A stretch of DNA of 64,000 nucleotides from Spirochaetaceae bacterium (GTDB lineage Bacteria > Spirochaetota > Spirochaetia > CADAEX01), in NCBI GenBank assembly GCA_009780675.1, contig WQZP01000010.1, positions 1-64,000 on the forward strand. The letters are read 5' to 3'. The position numbers and the translations under genes were made by a program. Below the pieces are notes generated by a model, which saw only the letters and a list, made by a program, of their open reading frames with translations, searched no databases and was not told where the DNA came from. Below are positions 36,015-43,952 of this stretch, in pieces (within the stretch, counting starts at the first letter, position 1; every line of letters starts with the position of its first letter).

Positions 36015-37616
36015 TTATGTTATTTTAAATAACTCTTTTTTCATAAAACTTACACATTCTTCTGTAAGATTGCTATACTTTTTTTTCAAAATATCTTTTG
36101 AATCAGATAATAGTAGATCAATAAGATCAAGATATGCTGCTGTATTAAAATAATATAACAGATTTTTGTCATAATCCATCACAAGTTTCTCATAAAGGGA
36201 ATTTGTTGCAGACCACCCAGAACTGTGCAACTGGATAATATCTGTTTCAAGATCATGGATAAGCTGCTGTATAAGTTGTATAACATTAGCTTTATGCATA
36301 TCCTTATTAATTAAATATAATGAATAAAGATCTTCATTGCTTGAAGAACAAGATGATATAAGCTCATATACTCCATTATCATCAATTGTTTTCATTTTTT
36401 TTATTTCCATTCCCGAAGGGTTTAAGCGAAAGTAGTTTTCGCCCAAAAAGGTAGTATTAAACCAGCCGTTATATGCTTTTAACGGCAGCGAGCTTCTGCA
36501 ATGCGGATTGGCGCTGCCTATGACATTATAGTTTGTAACTGCATGATCATAATGTATATTTAATAAAGGATTGGTTTTTTCTGAATTTTTAAATAAAATA
36601 TTTTCAAAAGCATGAGGAGAGCAGTGTGTTTTTATATCGCTTGTACAGAGATCAAAGCCTGCAAATATAACAGGATTTTTTGTAATTGTGGCAGTCAGGT
36701 AATATGAGCTTCCTGCTACTGTTCCATTTGAGGGAATATTTATATAGGGTATGCCGCAGTTTTTCAAAAAATAGTTTTCCATAAATGTTCCCTGATTTAT
36801 TACAAAATATGGATTTTTATTATGCCTCCCTACGTTAGCAGTAAGAGGTGAGGAAATCAATAAGTTATCTTCTTCTAATAGATCAAGATGAACAGCAGCA
36901 TAATAACCTGGATCTGTGGAAATTATCATATCTGGTCTTATATTATTATATTTTAATATACTGTAGGATGATGACAATGCGATCAAAAAAATAGAGTTTC
37001 TTGTTTTTTTTATTAATGGTATTGCATTTTCTATTGTAGGGCCTGATGATGCAATAATTACAGGCTTTTCTATATTTTTTATTATTGCTGTTTTTTCAAC
37101 AGCAATGATATTTCTAAAAATATTTTTTATATACTTTTTGCCAAAATAATTTGTAGTTGATATATTTGAATTATATTCTGTAAGCACTTGTTCAACTATA
37201 TCTGAATATTTTTTACTTTCTGAGGGAAATGCTTTTATTACTGGTTCCCATGTAAATACAATAAGTTTTTTTACTTCTACTTCTCTGATATTATTATATA
37301 AAAATTGTTTCAAATGTAAATCTGAGCCAGGATGCCATACTTTATTGCTTTCAATATCTGCTACAGAATTGTTATACATTTCGGTATTGAGATGTACGGT
37401 AATAATATTTGTGTCTGGAAAATATTTTTTTAAAGAATTATAAAGATAATTTAGCCCTGGAAAAAGTATAAGAATTAAAGATGGATTCCCATTATTTTTT
37501 ATATTTGATGACAGGTATTTTTCTGCTTCTTTTTCCGGATCAACTCCTGAGTGAATGTGTTTGTCATTAATATTTGCAGTTAATTTACCTGTTTTTGATA
37601 AATAAAAATCAATCAT
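36015..37616 (-). CDS. Second Maf/DUF115-family protein
   Basis: The 533-residue paralogue has the same core: P-V-I-I-A-S-S-G-P-T-I near residue 185, M-I-S-T-D-P-G-Y-Y-A-A and V-A-G-S-S-Y-Y-L-T-A, ending V-I-F-A-G-F-D-L-C. The two proteins share architecture but are strongly diverged, so they may act on different sugars or sites. Its start overlaps the stop of the gene upstream by 8 bp. Members of this cluster are closely packed from 41216 down to 34353 and are probably one operon. Confidence 0.78.
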   Translation of the reverse strand: MIDFYLSKTGKLTANINDKHIHSGVDPEKEAEKYLSSNIKNNGNPSLILILFPGLNYLYNSLKKYFPDTNIITVHLNTEMYNNSVADIESNKVWHPGSDLHLKQFLYNNIREVEVKKLIVFTWEPVIKAFPSESKKYSDIVEQVLTEYNSNISTTNYFGKKYIKNIFRNIIAVEKTAIIKNIEKPVIIASSGPTIENAIPLIKKTRNSIFLIALSSSYSILKYNNIRPDMIISTDPGYYAAVHLDLLEEDNLLISSPLTANVGRHNKNPYFVINQGTFMENYFLKNCGIPYINIPSNGTVAGSSYYLTATITKNPVIFAGFDLCTSDIKTHCSPHAFENILFKNSEKTNPLLNIHYDHAVTNYNVIGSANPHCRSSLPLKAYNGWFNTTFLGENYFRLNPSGMEIKKMKTIDDNGVYELISSCSSSNEDLYSLYLINKDMHKANVIQLIQQLIHDLETDIIQLHSSGWSATNSLYEKLVMDYDKNLLYYFNTAAYLDLIDLLLSDSKDILKKKYSNLTEECVSFMKKELFKIT

Positions 37617-38703
37617 TTAAAAACTGTTTTAGAGTATCATTTTCTTCTGGCAGATGAAAAACTTTTATAAGATTTTTTATTTCCTGTTCTCCAAATGTAT
37701 TGCGTTTTTTTGTACTTGCTTGCTTGCGCCCTTCTCCGGTGGGGAAGGGTTGTGGAATAAGGTTTTTTATGAAAAAAGATATTTGATATGCAAGCATATC
37801 TTTATCGTTTAGAGCAGGAGCATCTTTTAAAATGAAAATTGTATTATTATCAATGATAAATATATTCCCGTTATTTGAAACAAATGAAGAAAGAAGGTCT
37901 ATAATGTTATTATAAAAGTTGTTTTTAAAATTTTTATCAATAATATTTGATACAGAATCCAAAAATTTATTACTGTCAAAAAATAGTATAAAAGGGTTTG
38001 AATAATTATATTTTTCTATTGATTCTTCAATTGTGGTATAAATATTACTATGCTTGATATAAATAGCAGGATTAGGATTTATTTTTATGGTGCTAAAAAA
38101 GTGGAGAAGAGCATCATTAAAAACAGGATAAAAAACATCATAACAGTTTAATATATTAGAAAAAGCTTTAACAGTGGCAGTTTGTGAAAGTAGAAGAAAT
38201 GCAAACAATTCATTATTCTCTGTAAAAAATGGTATCAAATGGACTGAGCCAAAATTGGCAAATTCTCTGGAAGAGAAGTATTTTTTTATTTTTTTCAATG
38301 AACTATCGCTTAACGATAATATTTTTTTTTCTTCACCAAATATTTCTTTTACATCCTGATCAGGAATTCTAAGTCTGTTTGCAGTAGTGTAATCATAACC
38401 TGTTAATGCCCATACAGTAAAATTTTCCGAAGCCTGGTTTAATATAAAAAGAGAGCCTTTTTTTAAGTCAAAATGTTCTGTAAATATATTTAATATATCC
38501 AGCGGTACAGAGAGATTTTTTTTGTTTTTTTTAAAATTTTTTATAAGAAAATCAAAACTAACTGTTTTTTTTTTTCTACTTTTACTATCAGAACCAGATA
38601 AAAGTTGGTTTGCTTTTTTTAAAAGACTCTGCAACTCGCTTTTCGTATATGTTTTTTTTTCTTTCTGAATTTGTTTGTTTAAAATTTTTTCAAGCAAACC
38701 CAT
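37609..38703 (-). CDS. GAF-like domain protein in the Maf cluster
   Basis: A 364-residue soluble protein. The first 60 residues are Lys/Ser-rich. A GAF-like segment follows at about 65-205 (S-L-F-I-L-N-Q-A-S-E-N-F-T-V-W-A-L-T-G-Y). I do not recognise the rest. Near its C-terminus the reading frame contains Q-P-F-P-T-G-E-G-R-K-Q, encoded by a palindrome at 37729-37749 that looks inserted. Its ATG overlaps the stop of the acidic repeat gene by 1 nt (TAATG), so the two are coupled. Confidence 0.68.
   Translation of the reverse strand: MGLLEKILNKQIQKEKKTYTKSELQSLLKKANQLLSGSDSKSRKKKTVSFDFLIKNFKKNKKNLSVPLDILNIFTEHFDLKKGSLFILNQASENFTVWALTGYDYTTANRLRIPDQDVKEIFGEEKKILSLSDSSLKKIKKYFSSREFANFGSVHLIPFFTENNELFAFLLLSQTATVKAFSNILNCYDVFYPVFNDALLHFFSTIKINPNPAIYIKHSNIYTTIEESIEKYNYSNPFILFFDSNKFLDSVSNIIDKNFKNNFYNNIIDLLSSFVSNNGNIFIIDNNTIFILKDAPALNDKDMLAYQISFFIKNLIPQPFPTGEGRKQASTKKRNTFGEQEIKNLIKVFHLPEENDTLKQFLND
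37729..37749. repeat. Intragenic palindromic element (P-F-P-T-G-E-G type)
   Basis: CCCTTCTCC-GGT-GGGGAAGGG is a near-perfect GC-rich inverted repeat in an otherwise very AT-rich gene. It is in frame and adds a short Gly/Pro-rich stretch. Similar palindromes recur in many genomes as dispersed elements. No second copy is seen in this window. Confidence 0.5.
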
Positions 38704-41216
38704 TACATTAAATCCAATTCTTCAAATAGTTTTTTATAAGTTTTAAAATGTTCTGATTTTGCAAATTCATCTATCTTATTATCAGGGAGTGCTTCAAGAA
38801 GCTGATCAAGATATACAAGCACTGATTTTATTTCTGTTTTAAGATTATCTGGAATCTCTTCAATAGCTTTGCCTTTTGGTTCTTTTTTGGCAGTTTTGTG
38901 TTTAGCATCGCTTTTTTCGTGTTTCCTTGCTGCTTTTGATGGTTCTAAAGCTATTTCTTCATCAGAAGACTCTTCTTCAAAAGTTATCCCTTTTTTAATA
39001 TCTGAGGGTTCTTCATGTGAAATACCATCAATAGTGAGTTCTTCATCAAGAGAATCTTTATCTGAATCTTCTTTTATGTCTTCATCATCAAGTCTGATCT
39101 CTTTAAAATCTTCCTCAGTTATTTCTTTATCATCATCAACTTCAGAAACATCATCTAAAATTATTTTTTCTTTTTCAGAAGTTTCATCTATTTTGCCATC
39201 AAGAAAACTAAGCTCATCTCTATTTTCTTCGTATGCAGATCCTTCTAAAGTAATTTCATCTATAGCTTCTTCAATAATTTCATCTTCTTGAGGCAGTTCA
39301 ATATCAAGTTCTGACTCCCCAATTTCCATGGTTTCATCTTCTAAAGGCGCTTCAATATCGAGTGCAGATTCTTCAATTTCAATAGTTTCATCTTCCTGAG
39401 GCAGTTCAATGTCAAGTTCCGACTCCCCAATTTCAATAGTTTCATCTTCCTGAGGCAGTTCAATGTCAAGTTCCGACTCCCCAATTTCAATAGTTTCATC
39501 TTCCTGAGGCAGTTCAATGTCAAGTGCAGATTCTTCAATTTCAATAGTTTCATCTTCCTGAGGCAGTTCAATGTCAAGTTCCGACTCCCCAATTTCAATA
39601 GTTTCATCTTCTTGAGGTGTTTCAATATCAAGATCTTGTTCTTCTATGTCAAAACTTTCATCAACTTGAGGTGCTTCAATATCAAGATCTTGTTCTTCAA
39701 TTTCAATAGTTTCATCTTCCTGAGGCAGTTCAATATCGAGTGCAGATTCTTCAATTTCAATAGTTTCATCTTCCTGAGGTAGTTCAATATCAAGTTCTGA
39801 TTCTTCAATTTCAATAGTTTCATCTTCTAAAGGCGCTTCACTATCAAATACTGGTTCTTCTATGTCAATAATTTCATCTTCCTGAGGCAGTTCAATATCG
39901 AGTGCAGATTCTTCAATTTCAATAGTTTCATCTTCCTGAGGCAGGTCAATATCAAGTTCTGGCTCTTCAATGTCAATAATTTCATCTTCCTGAGGCAGCT
40001 CAATATCAAGTTCTGACTCCCCAATTTCCATGGTTTCATCTTCTAAAGGCGCTTCACTATCAAATACTGGTTCTTCTATGTCAATAATTTCATCTTCCTG
40101 AGGCAGCTCAATATCAAGTTTCGACTCCCCAATTTCCATGGTTTCATCTTCTAAAGGCGCTTCACTATCAAATACTGGTTCTTCTATGTCAATAATTTCA
40201 TCTTCCTGAGGCAGTTCAATATCAAGTTCTGACTCCTCAATTTCCATGCTTTCATCTTCTTGAGGTGTTTCAATATCAAGCTCTGAATCTTCCATGTCAA
40301 TGTTTTCATCAATTGTAAAATCATCTTCTATATCAGGAAGATTATTTATATCAATATCATCTTCTTCAATATCAAAAGTGGTATCTATTTCAGGTTCTTC
40401 TGAAAATTCTTCAGTATCAAGCTTTTTTACCCCAATTTTTTCTTTTAAGTTTTTAGAACTCTCTGTTTTAGATTCTTCGGTTATTTCGGCAGTATTAAAA
40501 ATATTGTCAAGCTCATCGCCTGTTAAAGCTATGGTTTCATCGCCATCATCAGAAAAGAACCCTCTGGAAGCTGCTTTTTCATCATTATTTTCCGGATCTT
40601 CAACAGAATCACCTTTTTCTTTTCCTTCAGTTTTTTTATATCTTGCAAGTTCCATTTTTAATTCATGGAGCTCGTTTTTTATTGCAGAAAGGTCATTTTT
40701 CAAGTCTGCTGCTATTTGAGAGATAATATCTGCGGATTTTTCATTATTTTGGTTTTCATTGGCCGCAACTGGTTTAGCTATATTGATATCTATGAATTCT
40801 TCTTTTTCTTCTGTTTCAAAAGAGTCATCTTCTTCCAAAGAATCTTCTTCTATATTGAAAGAATTATCTGATTCTGAAGAGTCATCTGCCGGAGTATCTA
40901 AAAGAGTATCATCAAAAGAACTATCTGCGTCTATATTTTCATCCTCTTCATCATCATTAAAATCCAGGTTATTGACTTCCTGTATATTTAAAAAATCTTC
41001 ATCATCGGTTTTTACATCTTTTTCAAGTGAGTCAAGCAGGGTTTCTTCCTCTTCGGTGAGTAAGAAGTTATCAGGGTTTGATTCTAAATCAGTGAGTTCA
41101 AAGTCATTATCTGCTGGAGAATCTTTGCTATCTATATAGTTTTCCGGACCGGATTTTACCCAAACACCATAATCCTCAAGTTCATCAGTATTATTATTTT
41201 TATCAACTTCCAGCAT
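38703..41216 (-). CDS. Highly acidic repeat protein
   Basis: I do not recognise a named family. The 837-residue protein opens with L-E-D-Y-G-V-W-V-K-S-G-P-E. It then has a long Asp/Glu-rich region and a predicted coiled coil (about residues 165-195, D-L-K-N-D-L-S-A-I-K-N-E-L-H-E-L-K). Nineteen tandem copies of an 18-residue acidic unit follow, then another acidic stretch. A short basic patch (K-A-A-R-K-H-E-K-S-D-A-K-H-K-T-A-K-K) leads to a helical C-terminal segment of about 50 residues. It has no signal peptide, so it should be cytoplasmic. Ribosome-binding site AGGAGTT precedes the ATG. A scaffold role in the Maf/GAF cluster is only an inference. Confidence 0.75.
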   Translation of the reverse strand: MLEVDKNNNTDELEDYGVWVKSGPENYIDSKDSPADNDFELTDLESNPDNFLLTEEEETLLDSLEKDVKTDDEDFLNIQEVNNLDFNDDEEDENIDADSSFDDTLLDTPADDSSESDNSFNIEEDSLEEDDSFETEEKEEFIDINIAKPVAANENQNNEKSADIISQIAADLKNDLSAIKNELHELKMELARYKKTEGKEKGDSVEDPENNDEKAASRGFFSDDGDETIALTGDELDNIFNTAEITEESKTESSKNLKEKIGVKKLDTEEFSEEPEIDTTFDIEEDDIDINNLPDIEDDFTIDENIDMEDSELDIETPQEDESMEIEESELDIELPQEDEIIDIEEPVFDSEAPLEDETMEIGESKLDIELPQEDEIIDIEEPVFDSEAPLEDETMEIGESELDIELPQEDEIIDIEEPELDIDLPQEDETIEIEESALDIELPQEDEIIDIEEPVFDSEAPLEDETIEIEESELDIELPQEDETIEIEESALDIELPQEDETIEIEEQDLDIEAPQVDESFDIEEQDLDIETPQEDETIEIGESELDIELPQEDETIEIEESALDIELPQEDETIEIGESELDIELPQEDETIEIGESELDIELPQEDETIEIEESALDIEAPLEDETMEIGESELDIELPQEDEIIEEAIDEITLEGSAYEENRDELSFLDGKIDETSEKEKIILDDVSEVDDDKEITEEDFKEIRLDDEDIKEDSDKDSLDEELTIDGISHEEPSDIKKGITFEEESSDEEIALEPSKAARKHEKSDAKHKTAKKEPKGKAIEEIPDNLKTEIKSVLVYLDQLLEALPDNKIDEFAKSEHFKTYKKLFEELDLM
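39265..40290 (-). repeat. 19 tandem 54-bp repeats (18-residue acidic unit)
   Basis: In-frame units of pattern S-E-L-D-I-E-L-P-Q-E-D-E-T-I-E-I-E-E, with variants such as P-V-F-D-S-E-A-P-L-E-D-E. Some neighbouring units are almost identical at DNA level (for example around 39380-39600), while others form two- and three-unit higher-order patterns. This suggests repeated expansion by slippage or recombination. Confidence 0.92.
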
Positions 41217-41289
41217 TTATAACTCCTAACTAAGAATAGTTACAATTTAATAAAGGTACAATTTATTATCGATAGTTTAAAATAAAATA

Positions 41290-41307
41290 TTGATAAATTA
41301 TTATCAA
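41290..41307. promoter_or_regulatory. Operator-like inverted repeat upstream of the acidic repeat gene
   Basis: TTGATAA-ATTA-TTATCAA is a perfect 7-bp dyad with a 4-nt centre, about 75 bp ahead of the minus-strand start at 41216. A smaller palindrome TATCGATA lies closer to the gene. It may bind a dimeric regulator, though AT-rich dyads also arise by chance. Confidence 0.35.
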
Positions 41308-41368
41308 ATTTGGATAGTGTAACTTCAAGTATAAACTAAAAAACAACTGCTTTCAATAACACATTTCA

Positions 41369-41406
41369 TTTTTTCCGCCTTAATTTTACTTTGTAAGCGG
41401 AAAAAA
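41369..41406. other. Inverted repeat behind hydG
   Basis: TTTTTTCCGCC and GCGGAAAAAA pair around a loop of about 16 nt, 20 bp after the hydG stop. The T-run is on the 5' side of the stem in both directions, so it lacks the trailing U-tract of an intrinsic terminator. It could still protect or end the hydG mRNA. Confidence 0.4.
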
Positions 41407-41426
41407 GCATAATTTAGAGGCAACGA

Positions 41427-42851
41427 TTAAAATCTGAGGTCCCGTTCTCCGTTTCTTATCATTTCAAGGTATTTAAGGGCTTTATTTTTCTGTTTTTCGC
41501 TTGGAACATTTTGTATTTCAATATCAATCAGTTTTTCTCCCATATCTTTTAATTCATCATCTGCATAATCTTTAAGATATTCTTCAAAAGTTAAAAGGGC
41601 ATTTGGGTGGCAAAAATTAGCTATTTGCCCTGATTTCGCAAGTGGCATGAATCTGTCGCCTGTTCTCCCTTCTTTGTAGCAGGCTGTACAATAACTTGGT
41701 ATATAGCCGTCTTTAACAAGCCATTTTATTACATCAATCGGTTTTCTGTGGTCTGCAAGGTTGAATTGCGGCTTTTCTTCAACCCCATTTTTATCTACGC
41801 CTTTTCTTTGCGCATACCCGCCAACCCCTACGCATGAACCTGCGCTTATTTGGGATATTCCAACATCAAGAAGTTCTTTTCTAAAATCTATGGTTTCTCT
41901 TGTAGAAAGGATCATTCCGGTGTATGGAACAGCCAAACGTGTTACAGCTACTATTTTCTTAAAATCTTCGTCACTAACCAAATATTTGAAGCTGTTTCTG
42001 TCAACCCCTTCTGCAGATAAAAGCCTGGGGAAGGAAATTGTGTGTGGCCCTACGCCAAAAACTGCTTCCAGGTGCTCTGCATGCATAAGTGTAGCAATTG
42101 CTTCATAGCGCCATTCGTAGAGCCCGTAGAGAGGCCCTATTCCAACATCGTCGATCCCACCCTGCATTGCTCTGTCCATAGCCTCGGTATGCCATTCATA
42201 GTTTTGTTTTGGCCCATTATGAACTGATAAATATGTTGGCTTATGATAAGTTTCCTGGAACAGTAAATATGTCCCTATTTGCGCATCTCTAAGTTTTTTG
42301 TAATTTTCAACAGTTGTGGCTGCAATATCAACATTTACTCTTCTTATGGAGCCATTTTTAAATTTTTCACTATAAATAGTCTCTATGCACTTCAACATAT
42401 AATCAATAGGACATTTTTCATCATCTTCTCCTACTTCGAGAAGAAGCCTTTTGTGTCCCATTGCTTCAAGCGCCCTTACTTCCAGTTTAAGTTCTTCCTG
42501 TGTAAGCTGATGCCGCGCTATTTTATTTGAACATTTATATCCACAGTATATACAGTTATTTACACAATAGTTTGAAAGATATAATGGCGCAAAAATAACA
42601 ATACGTTTGCCATATATTTTTTCTTTAATCTTTTTTGCACTGATATATATTCTATCCAATATTTCGCTATCTGTTACCTCAAGAAGTACTGCTGCTTCCC
42701 GGTGTGTTAATCCTGTGCAAGATTCTGCTTTTTCAAGAATACGGTCTATTGTACTTTTTGATGTTGCAAGTTTTTTTGCTGCAGCTATTGTAGATAAAAT
42801 CTCTTCGTGGTCGATAAACTCATTTGAATTCATTGATTTTACATTATACAT
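41427..42851 (-). CDS. hydG: [FeFe]-hydrogenase maturase HydG
   Basis: The radical SAM enzyme HydG cleaves tyrosine to supply the CO and CN- ligands of the hydrogenase H-cluster. The SAM-cluster motif C-V-N-N-C-I-Y-C is at about 96-103. The second cluster motif at the C-terminus is C-T-A-C, then E-G-R-T-G-D-R-F-M and a later C, as in true HydG (not ThiH). I choose the ATG at 42851: it follows the upstream stop immediately, has GGAAA in front, and gives 474 residues. A GTG at 42866 would add five residues and overlap TM1266. No thiamine genes are adjacent, supporting HydG. Confidence 0.95.
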   Translation of the reverse strand: MYNVKSMNSNEFIDHEEILSTIAAAKKLATSKSTIDRILEKAESCTGLTHREAAVLLEVTDSEILDRIYISAKKIKEKIYGKRIVIFAPLYLSNYCVNNCIYCGYKCSNKIARHQLTQEELKLEVRALEAMGHKRLLLEVGEDDEKCPIDYMLKCIETIYSEKFKNGSIRRVNVDIAATTVENYKKLRDAQIGTYLLFQETYHKPTYLSVHNGPKQNYEWHTEAMDRAMQGGIDDVGIGPLYGLYEWRYEAIATLMHAEHLEAVFGVGPHTISFPRLLSAEGVDRNSFKYLVSDEDFKKIVAVTRLAVPYTGMILSTRETIDFRKELLDVGISQISAGSCVGVGGYAQRKGVDKNGVEEKPQFNLADHRKPIDVIKWLVKDGYIPSYCTACYKEGRTGDRFMPLAKSGQIANFCHPNALLTFEEYLKDYADDELKDMGEKLIDIEIQNVPSEKQKNKALKYLEMIRNGERDLRF

Positions 42852-42852
42852 A

Positions 42853-43107
42853 TTATTTTTCCACACTCTTGGTAACCATTGATTTTACAGATATGTTTGA
42901 TATTCTGCCAAGTTTTCCGGTAATAGCGCTGATTTCATCATTACTGCCATCAACAATCAATGATATTACAGATACGCCTCGCTCCCTGTATGGTATGCCC
43001 ATTCTTCCTATAATGATCTCTGAATGTTCATGCAAAATAGCATTGACTTTTTCAACACATGAAAGGGCTTCAATTACAATCCCTATAATCCCTATTCTTT
43101 TATCCAT
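42853..43107 (-). CDS. TM1266-type iron-only hydrogenase system regulator
   Basis: An 84-residue ACT-like protein of the family that habitually accompanies hydE/hydG. Typical segments are G-I-I-G-I-V-I-E, I-L-H-E-H-S-E-I-I-I-G-R-M-G-I-P-Y-R-E-R-G-V-S-V-I-S-L and a closing G-K-L-G-R-I-S-N-I-S-V-K. It has a strong ribosome-binding site, AGGAGG. Being small and ligand-binding in fold, it is presumed regulatory; its mechanism is not established. Confidence 0.88.
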   Translation of the reverse strand: MDKRIGIIGIVIEALSCVEKVNAILHEHSEIIIGRMGIPYRERGVSVISLIVDGSNDEISAITGKLGRISNISVKSMVTKSVEK

Positions 43108-43198
43108 ACCAAGCCTCCTGAACAGTTGTTATTGATAAAACTGCGCTAATATTTCACAACTCTGCTGCTGTATGGACTGTCCCTGCGAAAGCCAGGAT

Positions 43199-43233
43199 AA
43201 AAAAAAACCCTTCCAGGAAATCTCCAGAAAGGG
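43199..43233 (-). terminator. Intrinsic terminator ahead of the TM1266-hydG operon
   Basis: On the minus strand CCCTTTC-T-GGA-GATT-TCC-T-GGAAGGG forms a strong stem (with a G-U pair and one T-T mismatch) followed at once by nine T. It lies about 90 nt upstream of the TM1266 start, so read-through is required for any transcript coming from smpB or the promoter at 43448. Confidence 0.8.
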
Positions 43234-43415
43234 AACAAGCGTTAAAAAAAATACACACATTAATTGATTATTTGATTGATGAATGTGTGGCTTTCTGCTT
43301 AGAATTTCCTTGCAGTCAGTTATTTATATAACTATGCTACTCCAAGCACACGTATGTGCGAGAAGAAACATTGTTTTTAGCCTATATTAGGCAACCATTT
43401 TTATTTATTCTCTTT
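43199..43415 (-). ncRNA. Candidate small RNA or riboregulator upstream of TM1266-hydG
   Basis: Transcription from the promoter at 43448-43422 would begin near 43415 and end at the terminator near 43199, giving an RNA of about 215 nt. Along it lie five inverted repeats: GCCTA/TAGGC (43392-43380), GCACA/TGTGC with a four-base loop (43359-43346), AGTTAT/ATAACT (43333-43318), CTGC/GCAG (43315-43295) and CACACATT/AATGTGTG with a 20-nt loop (43289-43254). I could not match it to tmRNA, 6S, SRP RNA, RNase P or the riboswitch consensus sequences I know. It may be a free sRNA or a terminating leader controlling hydrogenase-maturation genes. Confidence 0.5.
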
Positions 43416-43421
43416 TTTTAA

Positions 43422-43448
43422 AATATATTAAATATTTTTTTTTGTCAA
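43422..43448 (-). promoter_or_regulatory. Promoter of the candidate small RNA
   Basis: On the minus strand, consensus TTGACA (43448-43443), a 15-nt spacer and TATATT (43427-43422); TATTTT with a 17-nt spacer is the alternative -10. It lies in the short gap behind smpB. Confidence 0.5.
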
Positions 43449-43483
43449 CTGCTATTTTGAACTATTTGTTAACATTAGTTATA

Positions 43484-43951
43484 TCAATACTTATTTCGAA
43501 TTTCTCTTAATGTTTCGCGGCCTGTGTCTCTTTCTTTTATAGTTTCTCTTTTATCAAAAACTTTTTTACCTTTGCCAATGCCGAGTTCGATCTTAACTTT
43601 CCCTTTTTTTAAGTAAACTTTTAAAGGGACAAGAGTGTACCCTTTTTCAGCTACTTTTTTCCCCAGTTTTTTTATTTCCGAAGAGTGGGCAAGAAGCCGT
43701 CTTTCCCGTAAAGGCTCATGGTTATGTATATTCCCAAAATCATAAGGCGAAATATGAAGCCCTATAAGCCATAATTCCCCATCTTTTACTTTGCAGTATG
43801 AATCAGAATATGAGAATTTGTTGGCTCTTATTGATTTAACTTCTGTCCCTTTTAGTTCAATACCGCACTCAAGATTATCTTCAATCAAATAATTGAATCT
43901 TGCTTTTTTATTGACAGAGAGAATTTTTACATTGGTGTCGGTTTTTGCCAT
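43484..43951 (-). CDS. smpB: SsrA-binding protein SmpB
   Basis: The 155-residue partner of tmRNA in rescue of stalled ribosomes. N-terminal N-K-K-A-R-F-N-Y-L-I and G-I-E-L-K-G-T-E-V-K-S-I-R, the central H-I-S-P-Y and H-E-P-L-R-E-R-R-L-L, and the basic tail (K-K-V-F-D-K-R-E-T-I-K-E-R-D, then R) are all conserved. The tmRNA gene itself is not in the adjacent gap. It follows the SUMF1/PEGA gene by 1 bp. Confidence 0.95.
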   Translation of the reverse strand: MAKTDTNVKILSVNKKARFNYLIEDNLECGIELKGTEVKSIRANKFSYSDSYCKVKDGELWLIGLHISPYDFGNIHNHEPLRERRLLAHSSEIKKLGKKVAEKGYTLVPLKVYLKKGKVKIELGIGKGKKVFDKRETIKERDTGRETLREIRNKY

Positions 43952-43952
43952 T

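Larger units (their letters stand above)
43108..43483. other. Non-coding region between TM1266 gene and smpB
   Basis: This 376-bp gap has no convincing protein gene. It contains, on the minus strand, a promoter, a series of hairpins and an intrinsic terminator (listed separately). Then about 90 nt of leader reaches the TM1266 ATG. That leader includes a small REP-like hairpin, CCTG-CGAAAGC-CAGG, at 43182-43196. Confidence 0.7.

Noticed and set aside
39265-40290. CRISPR array
   Set aside because: The repeats are contiguous, in frame and code for protein; there are no unique spacers. The same applies to the 66-bp repeats at 1-760, and the Cas2-like gene has no array.
40759-41139. Ser-rich plus-strand frames opposite the acidic repeat gene (also 38869-39291)
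   Set aside because: Low-complexity Ser runs are the expected antisense of Asp/Glu-rich codons. No ribosome-binding sites.
41369-41406. Intrinsic terminator for hydG
   Set aside because: The stem is good but the T-run precedes it on both strands, so it was listed only as an inverted repeat.
43108-43483. tmRNA (ssrA) gene next to smpB
   Set aside because: No tRNA-like ends, no tag reading frame and too short a region between promoter and terminator.
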